From: Polyangium fumosum
GTDB taxonomy: Bacteria; Myxococcota_A; Polyangia; Polyangiales; Polyangiaceae
Direction: 5' to 3'
DNA: 64,000 nucleotides
Assembly (NCBI RefSeq): GCF_005144585.1
Contig: NZ_SSMQ01000045.1
Location: 1 to 64,000 of the forward strand
The position numbers and the translations under genes were made by a program. Below, piece by piece: positions 15,965 through 25,283 of the stretch. Numbering within the stretch: position 1 is the stretch's first letter; the number at the start of each line of letters is the position of its first letter. The notes below the pieces were generated by a model. It saw only the letters and a list, made by a program, of their open reading frames with translations, made no database searches and had not been told where the DNA came from.

Positions 15965-16609
15965 TTACGCCGCGACGAACGCCCCGAGCAGCACGAGCCC
16001 CGCGCCCTGGCTCTTCTCGGGGTGGAATTGCACGGCCGTCACGTTGTCCCGCGCGACCGCCGCCGTGACCACGTTCGGCCCGTGCGTCACCGTCGCCACG
16101 ACGATCGACGGGTCCTCCGGCACCGCGTGATAGCTGTGCACGAAGTACACGTGCGGCGCCTCCGCGCCCCACGCGCCGAGCGCGCCCTCGGGCGTTCGCG
16201 TCATCTCAAGCCGATTCCACCCGATGTGCGGGATCTTCACCGCGCCCGCGCCCGCGCCTGGATCGAGCCTTCGCACGGCGCCGCGAAACACGCCGAGCCC
16301 CGCGGCCCCCGGCGCCTCCTCGCTCGACGCGAACAGCGCCTGCAGCCCCAAGCAAATGCCGAGATAGGGTTTGCCTCGACGAATGGCCTCCCGCAGCGCC
16401 TCCCCGAGCTCGCCCGCGAGCGCGGTCGCGCAATCGCGGAACGCGCCTTGCCCGGGCACCACGATCTTGTCCGCGCCGAGCACGTCCTCCGCCCGCCCGC
16501 TGCGGACGACCTCGCTCGCCACGCCGCGATCCTCGGCCGCGCGCGTGATCGCCCGCTCCACGCTGCGCAGGTTGCCCATCCCGAGATCCACGACGACGAT
16601 CCGCGCCAT
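15965..16609 (-). CDS. hisH: Imidazole glycerol phosphate synthase, glutaminase subunit
   Basis: HisH hydrolyses glutamine and passes ammonia to HisF, which makes imidazole glycerol phosphate and AICAR. The 214-residue class I glutamine amidotransferase has its triad intact: Cys86 in GICLGLQ, and His196 and Glu198 in FHPEKSQG. The oxyanion region PGQGAF and HSYH are typical. The ATG lies two bases after the hisB stop, so the pair is an operon. hisF is not in the window. Confidence 0.95.
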   Translation of the reverse strand: MARIVVVDLGMGNLRSVERAITRAAEDRGVASEVVRSGRAEDVLGADKIVVPGQGAFRDCATALAGELGEALREAIRRGKPYLGICLGLQALFASSEEAPGAAGLGVFRGAVRRLDPGAGAGAVKIPHIGWNRLEMTRTPEGALGAWGAEAPHVYFVHSYHAVPEDPSIVVATVTHGPNVVTAAVARDNVTAVQFHPEKSQGAGLVLLGAFVAA

Positions 16610-16611
16610 GG

Positions 16612-17208
16612 CTAGAGGCTCCCCTTCGTCGACGGCACGCCGGCCACGCGCGGATCGATCCGCGTCGCCCGCATCAGCGCCTTCGCGAAGGCCTTGAAGC
16701 TGATCTCGATGATGTGGTGCAGGTTCTCGCCCTCCTGCATTTTGAGGTGCAAGTTGCACTGGGCCGACCGGGCGAAGGCCTCGAAGAACACCGGGACGAG
16801 CTCCACGTCGAACGTCCCGACCTTCGCCTTCGGCAGGGGCACGCGGAACACGAAATACGGACGACCCGAGAGATCGAGCGCGCACGTCACGAGCGCCTCG
16901 TCCATCGGCAACGTCGCCTCGCCGTAACGCGTGATCCCGGCCTTGTCCCCGAGCGCCTGCGCGACGGCCGAGCCGAGCACGATCCCGAGATCCTCGGTCG
17001 TGTGGTGCCCGTCGATCTCCACGTCGCCCTGGGCCTCCACGCTCAGGTCGAAGAGCCCGTGGCGCGCGATCTGATCGAGCATGTGCGAGAGGAACGGCAG
17101 CGGCGTCGTGATGCGGCTTTTTCCGGTCCCGTCCAGATCGACCTCGACGGCGATGCGGGTCTCGTGGGTCACGCGTTCGACCCGGCTAGCACGCGGCATG
17201 GCGGCCAT
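16612..17208 (-). CDS. hisB: Imidazoleglycerol-phosphate dehydratase
   Basis: HisB dehydrates imidazole glycerol phosphate to imidazole acetol phosphate at a di-manganese site. The monofunctional 198-residue form is standard outside enterics. Metal-ligand motifs are GHHTTED in the first half and NLHHIIEISFKAFAKAL in the second; LSHMLDQIARHGLFDL is also diagnostic. A second in-frame ATG at 17199 is an equally plausible start. It lies directly upstream of hisH and diverges from a lipoprotein gene. Confidence 0.95.
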   Translation of the reverse strand: MAAMPRASRVERVTHETRIAVEVDLDGTGKSRITTPLPFLSHMLDQIARHGLFDLSVEAQGDVEIDGHHTTEDLGIVLGSAVAQALGDKAGITRYGEATLPMDEALVTCALDLSGRPYFVFRVPLPKAKVGTFDVELVPVFFEAFARSAQCNLHLKMQEGENLHHIIEISFKAFAKALMRATRIDPRVAGVPSTKGSL

Positions 17209-17269
17209 CGTAGCGGCCCCGCGCGCCCATGGCGAAGCTCCTGCGCCCAGGATGTGTTATGCCCGCCTC

Positions 17270-18034
17270 GTGAAGCTCTCCGCCTGGTTCGTCGCCCTCG
17301 CGCTCCTCGGCACGGCCTGCAGCTCGAGCACCCTCGTCCAGCAAGGGCCCAGCGACACGCTCCGCGCCTACGCCCGCGCCCTCGAAGAAGGCCACGTCGA
17401 CGAGGCCTATCGCCTGCTCTCCGACGACGCGAAGCGCTCGATGTCGCTCGAAGCGTTTCGCCGCGCCGTGAAGGAGAGCCCGGACGAGGTCATCGAGATC
17501 GCCCGCGCCGTCTCGCGCCCCGCGAGTGATCCGCTCGTCACGGCCACCGTGAGCTTGCCGAACGGCGACGAGCTGCTCCTCGTCTACGAAGACGGCAAAT
17601 GGCGCATCGACGCCGCCGCGATCGACCTCTACAGCCAGGCCACGCCGCGCCAGGCGCTCGCGGGCTTCTTGCGGGCCTTCGAGCGCAAGCGTTACGACGT
17701 CGTCCTTCGCTACGTCCCCGACGCCGAAAAAGAAGGCATCACCCTCGGCGAGGAGCCCGCGCCCGCCGCGACGCCCGAGGCGGCCCCGCCGGCCGGAAAG
17801 GCCGACGCGCCCGCGCCGAAGACGACCGGCACGGAGCTCACGGCGGAGAAGCTCCGCGCGGCCTGGGAAGGCCCGCAGAAGGACCAGATCAACCGGATCG
17901 CCCAGGCCATCCGCACCGCGCTTCCGACGGCCGTCATCGAGGAGACCGGCGACAGCGCGTCGATGTCCTACGGCGCCGGCGGTACGGTCGCCCTCGTTCG
18001 CGAGCACGGGCTCTGGAAAATTCGCGACTTCTGA
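17270..18034 (+). CDS. Putative lipoprotein with NTF2-like repeats
   Basis: The 254-residue product begins with KLSAWFVALALLGTACSSS, a probable lipoprotein signal with an imperfect lipobox. Two similar segments follow: AYARALEEGHVDEAYRLLSDDAKR with LLVYEDGKWRID, and AGFLRAFERKRYDVVLRYVPDAEKE with ALVREHGLWKIRDF. Both follow the DUF4878/NTF2-like layout of a helical start and a final W-[RK]-I strand. They are separated by a Pro/Ala linker (APAATPEAAPPAG). An ATG at 17252 is an alternative start. Function is unknown. It is followed 66 bp later by lon. Confidence 0.7.
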   Translation: MKLSAWFVALALLGTACSSSTLVQQGPSDTLRAYARALEEGHVDEAYRLLSDDAKRSMSLEAFRRAVKESPDEVIEIARAVSRPASDPLVTATVSLPNGDELLLVYEDGKWRIDAAAIDLYSQATPRQALAGFLRAFERKRYDVVLRYVPDAEKEGITLGEEPAPAATPEAAPPAGKADAPAPKTTGTELTAEKLRAAWEGPQKDQINRIAQAIRTALPTAVIEETGDSASMSYGAGGTVALVREHGLWKIRDF

Positions 18035-18100
18035 CGCGGCCCGCGCGGGCCCTGCGCGTTACGAGCGGGTCCGCAAAAAATGTACTAGGGTGTCGCGCGT

Positions 18101-20500
18101 ATGGCCTCGAACGGCGCGCCCCCCTCTCGACCACCCTCTTCCTCGGGTGAGGATAGCGTCCCGATCCTCCCGCTGCGGAATTCCGTCTTGTTTCCGATGT
18201 CGGTGGTCCCGATCAACGTCGGGCGTCCCCGCAGTGTCCGGCTCGTCGAGGACCTCCTCGGCCGCGAGCGGGCCCTCGTCGGCGTGATCAGCCAGCGTTC
18301 GCCCGAGATCGACGAGCCGACCTTCAAGGAGCTCTACACGGTCGGCACCATCGCGCGGGTCGTGAAGGTGATCCGCCTCGGACCGAGCAACTACTCCGTC
18401 GTCCTGAACGGGCTCGGCCGCTTCCGCGTGAAGAACATCGTCGCGCTCGAGCCGTACATGCGCGCGAAGATCGAGCGCATCCCCGAGTCGCTCGTCCGCG
18501 ACGTCGAGCTCGACGCGCTCGGCACGGGCCTGCGCGAAGCCACGCGCGAGGTCCTGCAGCTCATGCCGAACCTGCCGCGCGACACGGCGGGCATCCTCGA
18601 CAACGTGCGCGAGCCCGGCGCGCTCGCCGATCTCATCGCCTCGAACTTCCCGCAGGCGCAGGCGTCCGTCGGCGACAAGCAGGAGATCCTCGAAGCCTTC
18701 GACGTGAAGGCCCGCGTGCGGCTCGTGCTCGCGATGGTGGGCCGCCAGCTCGAAGTGCTGCGCGTGAAGAAGGAGATCTCCTCCATGGTCCAGGAGGAGA
18801 TGGGCAAGAGCCAGCGCGAGTACATCCTGCGCCAGCAGATGAAGAGCATCCGCGAGGAGCTCGGCGAGGCGGGCGAGGACGACGAGATCGAGGAGCTTCG
18901 CGAGCGGGTGCGCCGCGCGAAGGTCCCGCCCGAGGTCGAGAAGGTCGTGAAGAAGCAGCTCGGCCGCATGCGCTCGATGGCGCAGCAGTCGGCCGAGTAC
19001 AACGTCACGCGGACGTACGTCGAGTGGATCGCGGACTTGCCGTGGTCGAAGACGACGGTCGATCGCATCAGCGTGCAGGAGGTGCGGCGTTGCCTCGACG
19101 AGGACCACATGGGCCTCGAAAAGGTGAAGAAGCGCATTGTCGAGTACGCTGCGATCCGGCAGCTCCGGGCCGACAAGAAGGGGCCAATCCTGCTCTTCAT
19201 CGGGCCGCCCGGCGTCGGCAAGACCTCGCTCGGCCGCTCGATCGCCCGCGCGATGGGCCGCCAGTACGAGCGCATCGCGCTCGGCGGCGTGCGCGACGAG
19301 GCCGAGGTCCGTGGTCACCGCCGCACGTACGTCGGCGCCTTGCCGGGCCGCATCCTGCAGGCGCTGAAGAAGGCGGGCACGAAGAACCCGGTGCTCGTCC
19401 TCGACGAGGTCGACAAGATGGGCGTCGATCTGCGCGGCGATCCGGCGGCGGCGCTTCTGGAGGTGCTGGATCCCGAGCAGAACTCGACGTTCCAGGATCA
19501 CTACCTCGACATGCCGTTCGACCTGTCGCAGGTGATGTTCCTGGCCACGGCGAACAACCGCGAGACGATCCCGCCTGCGCTCTTCGACCGCATGGAGGTC
19601 ATCGAGGTCCCGGGCTACACGCGCACGGACAAACTCGGCATCGCGCGCGAGTTCCTCGTGCCGAAGCAGCTCTCGGCGCACGGCCTCACGGACGAGCGGC
19701 TCGAGTTCACCGAGCCCGGCATCGCCACGCTCATCGACCACTACACGCGCGAGGCCGGCGTGCGCGGGCTCGAGCGCGAGATCGCGGCGGTCTGTCGGGC
19801 CACGGCGGTCAAGCTCGCCGAGGGCAACGCGGTGCTGGAGGTCGTCTCGCCCGAGCACGTCGAGAAGGTCCTCGGGCCGCACAAGCATCGCCCGGAGATC
19901 GCCGAGCGCAACCTCGAGCCGGGCGTGGCGACGGGCCTCGCGTGGACGCCGACGGGCGGCGAGATCCTCTTCATCGAGGCCACGAAGATGCCCGGCAAGG
20001 GCAACGTCGTGCTGACCGGCAACATGAAGAACGTGATGCAGGAGTCCGCCACGACGGCCGTCTCCTTCGTCCGCAGCAAGGCCGGCGAGCTGCACCTCGA
20101 TCCCGAGTGGCTGAAGAACATCGACCTGCACGTGCACATCCCGAAGCACGGCACGCCCAAGGACGGGCCGAGCGCGGGCGTGACGATGTTCACCGCGGTC
20201 TGCTCGCTCCTGCTCGGCTGCCCGGTGCGCTCGGACATCGCGATGACGGGCGAGATCTCGCTGCGCGGCCGCATCATGAGCGTGGGCGGCGTGAAGGAGA
20301 AGCTGCTCGCCGCGCACCGCGCCGGCATCAAGCACGTCATCATCCCGGCGAAGAACCGCAAGGATCTCGAAGACGTGCCGCAGGACATCCTCGACGAGGT
20401 CAAGGTGACGCTCGTCAACGCGATGGATGAGATCCTCCCGCTCGTGCTCGAACCCCCGCGACAAACGTCCGTGAGCACGCCGCCGCCGCCCCTGGCGTGA
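18101..20500 (+). CDS. lon: ATP-dependent protease Lon
   Basis: Lon degrades misfolded and regulatory proteins. The 799-residue protein has an N-terminal substrate domain (ILPLRNSVLFPMSVVP), a coiled-coil linker, an AAA+ module with Walker A GPPGVGKTS (from residue 368) and Walker B VLVLDEVDKMG, and the serine protease domain with the Ser-Lys dyad: Ser691 in KDGPSAGV and Lys734 in GGVKEKLLAAHRAG. A Pro-rich tail of about 15 residues is extra. In Myxococcus, Lon paralogues are tied to development (BsgA, LonV); which one this is cannot be told here. The stop overlaps the next gene's GTG. Confidence 0.97.
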   Translation: MASNGAPPSRPPSSSGEDSVPILPLRNSVLFPMSVVPINVGRPRSVRLVEDLLGRERALVGVISQRSPEIDEPTFKELYTVGTIARVVKVIRLGPSNYSVVLNGLGRFRVKNIVALEPYMRAKIERIPESLVRDVELDALGTGLREATREVLQLMPNLPRDTAGILDNVREPGALADLIASNFPQAQASVGDKQEILEAFDVKARVRLVLAMVGRQLEVLRVKKEISSMVQEEMGKSQREYILRQQMKSIREELGEAGEDDEIEELRERVRRAKVPPEVEKVVKKQLGRMRSMAQQSAEYNVTRTYVEWIADLPWSKTTVDRISVQEVRRCLDEDHMGLEKVKKRIVEYAAIRQLRADKKGPILLFIGPPGVGKTSLGRSIARAMGRQYERIALGGVRDEAEVRGHRRTYVGALPGRILQALKKAGTKNPVLVLDEVDKMGVDLRGDPAAALLEVLDPEQNSTFQDHYLDMPFDLSQVMFLATANNRETIPPALFDRMEVIEVPGYTRTDKLGIAREFLVPKQLSAHGLTDERLEFTEPGIATLIDHYTREAGVRGLEREIAAVCRATAVKLAEGNAVLEVVSPEHVEKVLGPHKHRPEIAERNLEPGVATGLAWTPTGGEILFIEATKMPGKGNVVLTGNMKNVMQESATTAVSFVRSKAGELHLDPEWLKNIDLHVHIPKHGTPKDGPSAGVTMFTAVCSLLLGCPVRSDIAMTGEISLRGRIMSVGGVKEKLLAAHRAGIKHVIIPAKNRKDLEDVPQDILDEVKVTLVNAMDEILPLVLEPPRQTSVSTPPPPLA

Positions 20501-22827
20501 GCGTGAACCTGAAACGACTGGCGAGCGCGCGGCCGTCCTCGATCGGCATCGGGGCGGTCGTGCTGCTCGTGGGCGCGATCGGGTTTCTGCCGCTCTTCGA
20601 CGGGCCCGGCTACGAGAGCGCGCTCGCCGCGGGCCTCGTCGTGCCGAGCGCCGCGGCGATCACGACGGCGCTTTCGGCGAGCGAGGCGCGACCGGCGCCG
20701 TTCGACGCGTTCGCCTCGGGCCTCGCGCGGGGCGCGATGTTCGTGGGCGCCGCGTGGCTCGTGACGATCGTCCACGGCCTGCGCGCGGGGTTCTGTGATC
20801 CGCTCTCCGGCTCGGTCCTGTTTGCCCTCGGCCCCGGGGTCGGCGCGCTGCTCGCGGGGGCGTGGGGCGCGGCGGCAGGCGAGATCGCGGGGCGCGTGAA
20901 GCGGCGGCGGCTCTGCGCGGTGCTGCTCGCGCTCGCGGCGCCGCTCGTGTCCGTGGGAGTCTCGCTCGTCCGGTTCTACACGAGCCCGATGGTCTTCGCG
21001 TACGACCCGTTCGTCGGCTACTTCAGCGGCAGCCTCTACGACACGGTCATCGACGCCTCGGGGCTCTACGCGTACCGGGCGGGCTCGGCCGCGACGTTGC
21101 TCGCGGGCGCCGTGCTCGCGTCGCACCTCACGCGTACGGAGGAAGGCAAGCTCGCGCGCCGCTCGAAAAGCCAGCCGGGCGCGATCGTGCTCGGCGTGTT
21201 CGCGGCGACGGCGAGCCTCGGGATGACGCTCTTTGGTCATCGCCTCGGGCACTGGCACACGCCCACGAGCATCGCCGAGACGCTCGGCGGCAGGGTGGAG
21301 AGCGAGCGTTGCGACGTCGTCTACCCGCGCGGCATGCCCCGCGAGGACGCGCTGCGTTTCGCGCGGGACTGCTCTGCGCACGTCGTCGCGCAGGAGGCGT
21401 GGCTGGAGACGAAGGGGCCCGCCAAGATCACGGCGTACTTGTTCGCCGATCCCACGCAAAAAGGCGCGCTCATGGGCGCGGCCGACACCTACATCGCCAA
21501 GCCCTGGCGGAACGAAGTCTACGTCCAGCAGAACGGCTATCCGCACCCCGTGCTCGGCCACGAGATCGCGCACGTGATGGCCGGATCGTTCGGTCGAGGC
21601 CCCTTCCGCATCGCCGGCAGCCTCGGCGGCCTCTTGCCGAACCCCGGCCTCATCGAGGGCATCGCCGTCGCGACCTCGCCGCACGAGGGCGCGCTCTCGG
21701 CCCGCGAGTGGGCCAAGGCCATGAAGGACCTCGGCAAGCTCCCGAAGCTCTCGCGCCTCTTCGCGCTCGGGTTTCTCGGGGAAAACTCCAGCGTCGCATA
21801 CACAGCGAGCGGCGCGTTCGTGGGGTTCGTCAAGGAACGGTACGGCGCGGCGGCGGTGCGCGCGTGGTACGGCGGAGGATCGCTGCCGGAGATCACGGGC
21901 GCGAGCTGGGACGAGCTCGAGCGGTCGTTTCACGAGGACCTCGACCGCGTGGTGCTGCCCGAGGCGGCGGCGGCCCAGGCGCGCGCGCGCTTCGAGCGGC
22001 CCGGGATCTTCGGCCGGCGGTGCCCGCACGTGGTCGACGCCTGCCGCAAGCGCGCCGAGGAGCAGAAGGCCCGCGGCGACGACGAGGGCGTGATCGAGGC
22101 GCTCCGTGAAGTCCTCGCGCTCGATCCGGGCGAGAGCGGCGCGCGCGTCTCCATCGCCCGCGCCCTCGTTCGTCTCGGCAAGCCAGACGCAGGCAAGGCC
22201 GAGCTCCAGGTGATCGCCGACGAGGCGCGTTTTCCCCGGCACGTCCGCGATCGCGCCCTGGAGGAGCTCGGCGACCTCGCGCTCGCGGAGGGCGATCACG
22301 AGCGGGCGATGGTGCAATATCGCGAGGTCATGTCCCGCACCGTCGAAGAGGACCCGCTCCGCACCCTCGACGTGAAGCTCGAAGCCACGCAAAACCCGCG
22401 CGGCAAGGACGCGATCGTCGCCCTGCTCGTGGGTACGACGGGCCGCGGGCCCGACAAGATTCGCGCCGCCGAGGAGCTCGGCGCCTGGGCCGCGAGCGCG
22501 ACGGACGACGGTCTGCCCGACTACCTGCTCGCGCGCAGCTACGTGGGCAGCGGCGATTTCGCCGAGGCCGCCCGGCGGCTCGATCGCGCGCTCGGTCGCC
22601 GCCTCGGGATCGGCCGGGTCGCGGCCGAGGCCGAGCGCCTGCGCCTGGTCACGGCCTGCGCGCTCGACGATCGGCCGACCGCCGAGCGGATGACGCTCGC
22701 CTACGTCGCGCGGAAAGATGTGCCACGCGCGCGACGCGAGGCCGCGGCGAGCTTGTATGCTCGTTGCACGGGCGCTTTGGCGCCGGCCGTCCCCGAGGCC
22801 ACGAAAGCCGGGGGCGCGCTTCCATGA
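20497..22827 (+). CDS. Membrane HExxH metalloprotease with TPR tail
   Basis: The 776-residue protein starts with five to six hydrophobic segments (about 15-245). A gluzincin-like peptidase domain follows, with zinc motif His355-Glu356-Ile-Ala-His359 and a candidate third ligand Glu387 in LIEGIAVA, 28 residues on. The C-terminal 250 residues are TPR-like (ALREVLALDPGESGARVSIARAL; DLALAEGDHERAMVQYREVM). The GTG start overlaps the lon stop (GTGA), and the stop overlaps the next kinase gene. This puts a membrane protease in a coupled unit with Lon and a sensor kinase, consistent with an envelope stress or proteolysis circuit (inference). The peptidase domain is probably outside the cytoplasm. I recognise no named family. 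Confidence 0.8.
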   Translation: MSVNLKRLASARPSSIGIGAVVLLVGAIGFLPLFDGPGYESALAAGLVVPSAAAITTALSASEARPAPFDAFASGLARGAMFVGAAWLVTIVHGLRAGFCDPLSGSVLFALGPGVGALLAGAWGAAAGEIAGRVKRRRLCAVLLALAAPLVSVGVSLVRFYTSPMVFAYDPFVGYFSGSLYDTVIDASGLYAYRAGSAATLLAGAVLASHLTRTEEGKLARRSKSQPGAIVLGVFAATASLGMTLFGHRLGHWHTPTSIAETLGGRVESERCDVVYPRGMPREDALRFARDCSAHVVAQEAWLETKGPAKITAYLFADPTQKGALMGAADTYIAKPWRNEVYVQQNGYPHPVLGHEIAHVMAGSFGRGPFRIAGSLGGLLPNPGLIEGIAVATSPHEGALSAREWAKAMKDLGKLPKLSRLFALGFLGENSSVAYTASGAFVGFVKERYGAAAVRAWYGGGSLPEITGASWDELERSFHEDLDRVVLPEAAAAQARARFERPGIFGRRCPHVVDACRKRAEEQKARGDDEGVIEALREVLALDPGESGARVSIARALVRLGKPDAGKAELQVIADEARFPRHVRDRALEELGDLALAEGDHERAMVQYREVMSRTVEEDPLRTLDVKLEATQNPRGKDAIVALLVGTTGRGPDKIRAAEELGAWAASATDDGLPDYLLARSYVGSGDFAEAARRLDRALGRRLGIGRVAAEAERLRLVTACALDDRPTAERMTLAYVARKDVPRARREAAASLYARCTGALAPAVPEATKAGGALP

Positions 22828-25283
22828 GGGAGGGATTGGTGCCCGATTCGGACAAGCTCGTCGTCCTCAACGCCGTGCTCCGCGTGGCGGCTCGTCACCC
22901 GAGCCTGCTCGCGCCGGCCGCGTTCGAGGACCTCTCGCGCACGCTCGCGGCGCACCTCTCGTTCGCCTCCATCGCCGTGCTCCTGCCCGACGACGAGGAA
23001 CACCAGCGCTTCTACACCGACAACGCCGATCCGAACCTGCCTGGCAACGTCCGCTTCGGCGCCCGCATCCCCTTCGATCCGAGCTTCTACCAGCGCGTCT
23101 ACGTCGAGGTGCGGCCGTACATTTGCGACGACACGCGCCTCGGCAACGAGATCGAGCGCTCCGTCGGCGAGGCCGGCTACCGGTCCTACGTAGCCGCGCC
23201 CGTGCGCTCGCCGGACGGCAAGCGCGCGCTCGCCACGTTCACCATGACCTTCGCGGAGCCGGGCGCCGCGAGCCGCGCGCCCGTCGATCTGATCGAGGAG
23301 ATCGGGGACATCTTCGGCGCGAGCATCGAGCGTTCGCTCCGGTCCGCGCGGGAGCGCAGGCTCGCGATGATCCTCGACACCTCGGGGGACGCGATGCTCG
23401 CGTGGGATCGCAGCGGCCGCGTCACCGACGCGAACCGCGCCGCGCTCGCGCTCACGGGCCACACGCGCGAGGCGCTCATCGGCCAAAACATCGGCTCGCT
23501 CCTCGATCCCGAGCCCGATCCGGCCGTGGGGCTGCCCGAGCCCGACGCGCGCCTCGTCCTCGTCGCGCGCACGCCCGAAGGCGAAGCGCGCCGGCTGCCC
23601 GTGGCCGTGACGATCACGGCCGTGGAGGACGATCCGCTCGTCGCTTGCCACGCGCTCCTGCGTGATCTCTCGGCGTGGGAGGCGAGCGAGCACGAGGTGG
23701 TCGCGCACCTCGCGCGTATTCGTGAGCTCGAAGAGCAACACCGCACGCTGCTCGACAACGCTCCGCTCGTGATCTTCCGGCTCGATCCGAGGACGCTCGA
23801 GCTCGTGTACCTGAACCACTGCGCCGAGCGGCTGCTCGGCGTCCCGCTCGACGAGGCGCTCGCCACGCCGGGGTTCTTGTGCGGCGTGCACGTCGATCAG
23901 GAGGGCGCCGCCGCGTACGACGAGGCCGTCCTCCGGGCCCGCGCGGGCATGCGCTCCTCGCCCTACGAGGCCCGCCTCGCGCGCCGCGGCGCGCACGCCA
24001 TCACCGCGCGCGGCACGATCTATCCGCTCGTCGGCAAGGGCGGCGAGGTCGTCGCGATCGAGGGCCTCTTCATGGACGTGAGCGTCGAGCACGCCGCGCG
24101 CACGCGCCTCATCCAGGCCGATCGCCTCTCCACGCTCGGCACGCTCGCGGCCGGCGTCGCGCACGAGATCAACAACCCCGCCGCGTTCATCTTGCTCGGC
24201 ATCGACATGATGGCGCGCATGCTCGACGGCCCCGGCGTCGATCTCGGCCCGACCGTCTCCGAGCAGGTGCACCACATGCTCGGCGAGCTGCGCGACTCGA
24301 CGCGCCGCATCGTCGACATCGTCCGCGACCTCCGCATGTTCGCGCGCGCGCCGGCCGGCACCCGCCGCATCGCGGTCGACGTGAACCGCACGGTGGAGAG
24401 CGCGCTCTCGCTCACGCGGGGCCAGATCATCGAGCGTGCGCGGATCGTCCGCGACCTCGGCGACGTGCCGCCCGTCATCATCGACGAGGGCCGGCTCGGG
24501 CAGGTGCTCGTGAACCTGCTCGTCAACGCATCCCAGGCGATCCCGCGCAACGCGCCCGGCGAGCCCGCCGTGACGGTCACGACGCGCAGCGAGGATCCAC
24601 GCACGGTGGAGATCGAGGTGCGCGACACGGGCGTGGGGATCTCGCCGGAGATCCTCGATCGGATCTGGGATCCCTTCTTCACCACGAAGGAGCCTGGCGC
24701 GGGCACGGGGCTCGGCCTCTCGATCAGCCGTGAGATCATCGAGCGCAGCGGCGGCCGCATCTACGTCGAGAGCCCCATCGAGGCCGAAGCGCCGCCGCGC
24801 GGCGCGCGTTTCGTGATCGTCTTGCCCGCCGCGGGCCGAGGCGACTCGTCAATCCCGCCGATGCCCTCGACGCCGCCGCGCTCGATCAAGAGCGGCGTGC
24901 GTGTGCTCGTGGTCGAGGACGAGGCGCCGCTCGCGCGTGCTCTTGCCGAGGAGATCGGTCGGGTGCACGAGGTCTCCGTGGCGGGCGGGGCGCAGGGCGC
25001 GATGGAGGCCCTTTTGGTGCAGCGGTTCGACGTGATCCTCTGTGATCTCCGGATGCCGGGGATGAGCGGCGAGGCGTTTTACGAGAAGGTCGCCGCAGAC
25101 AAACCCGACGTCGCGAAGCGATTCGTGTTCATGACGGGTGTGGGCTTCGGCGCCGACGTGGAGCGGTTCCTCGCGGAGTCGGGGCGGCCGGTGCTCGAAA
25201 AGCCGTTTTCGGCGGAGGATGCGCTCGCGGTGATCCAGAAGGTCGTCACGCGGCACGGGCGGGCGCCGCTGCCGGCGCGGTGA
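22824..25283 (+). CDS. Hybrid sensor histidine kinase (GAF-PAS-PAS-HisKA-HATPase-REC)
   Basis: The 819-residue soluble protein has an N-terminal GAF-like domain (LVVLNAVLRVAARHP to IERSLRSARERR), two PAS domains (DTSGDAMLAWDRSGRVTDAN; DNAPLVIFRLDP), and a HisKA with phospho-acceptor His447 in AAGVAHEINNPAAF. The HATPase has N, G1 and G2 boxes (LVNLLVNASQAI, DTGVGISPE, GTGLGLSIS). The C-terminal receiver has Asp741 in ILCDLRMPG. It lacks membrane segments, so the signal is cytoplasmic or relayed. The ATG overlaps the protease stop (ATGA). An in-frame GTG at 22839, preceded by GGGAGGG, is a strong alternative start. Confidence 0.92.
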   Translation: MREGLVPDSDKLVVLNAVLRVAARHPSLLAPAAFEDLSRTLAAHLSFASIAVLLPDDEEHQRFYTDNADPNLPGNVRFGARIPFDPSFYQRVYVEVRPYICDDTRLGNEIERSVGEAGYRSYVAAPVRSPDGKRALATFTMTFAEPGAASRAPVDLIEEIGDIFGASIERSLRSARERRLAMILDTSGDAMLAWDRSGRVTDANRAALALTGHTREALIGQNIGSLLDPEPDPAVGLPEPDARLVLVARTPEGEARRLPVAVTITAVEDDPLVACHALLRDLSAWEASEHEVVAHLARIRELEEQHRTLLDNAPLVIFRLDPRTLELVYLNHCAERLLGVPLDEALATPGFLCGVHVDQEGAAAYDEAVLRARAGMRSSPYEARLARRGAHAITARGTIYPLVGKGGEVVAIEGLFMDVSVEHAARTRLIQADRLSTLGTLAAGVAHEINNPAAFILLGIDMMARMLDGPGVDLGPTVSEQVHHMLGELRDSTRRIVDIVRDLRMFARAPAGTRRIAVDVNRTVESALSLTRGQIIERARIVRDLGDVPPVIIDEGRLGQVLVNLLVNASQAIPRNAPGEPAVTVTTRSEDPRTVEIEVRDTGVGISPEILDRIWDPFFTTKEPGAGTGLGLSISREIIERSGGRIYVESPIEAEAPPRGARFVIVLPAAGRGDSSIPPMPSTPPRSIKSGVRVLVVEDEAPLARALAEEIGRVHEVSVAGGAQGAMEALLVQRFDVILCDLRMPGMSGEAFYEKVAADKPDVAKRFVFMTGVGFGADVERFLAESGRPVLEKPFSAEDALAVIQKVVTRHGRAPLPAR

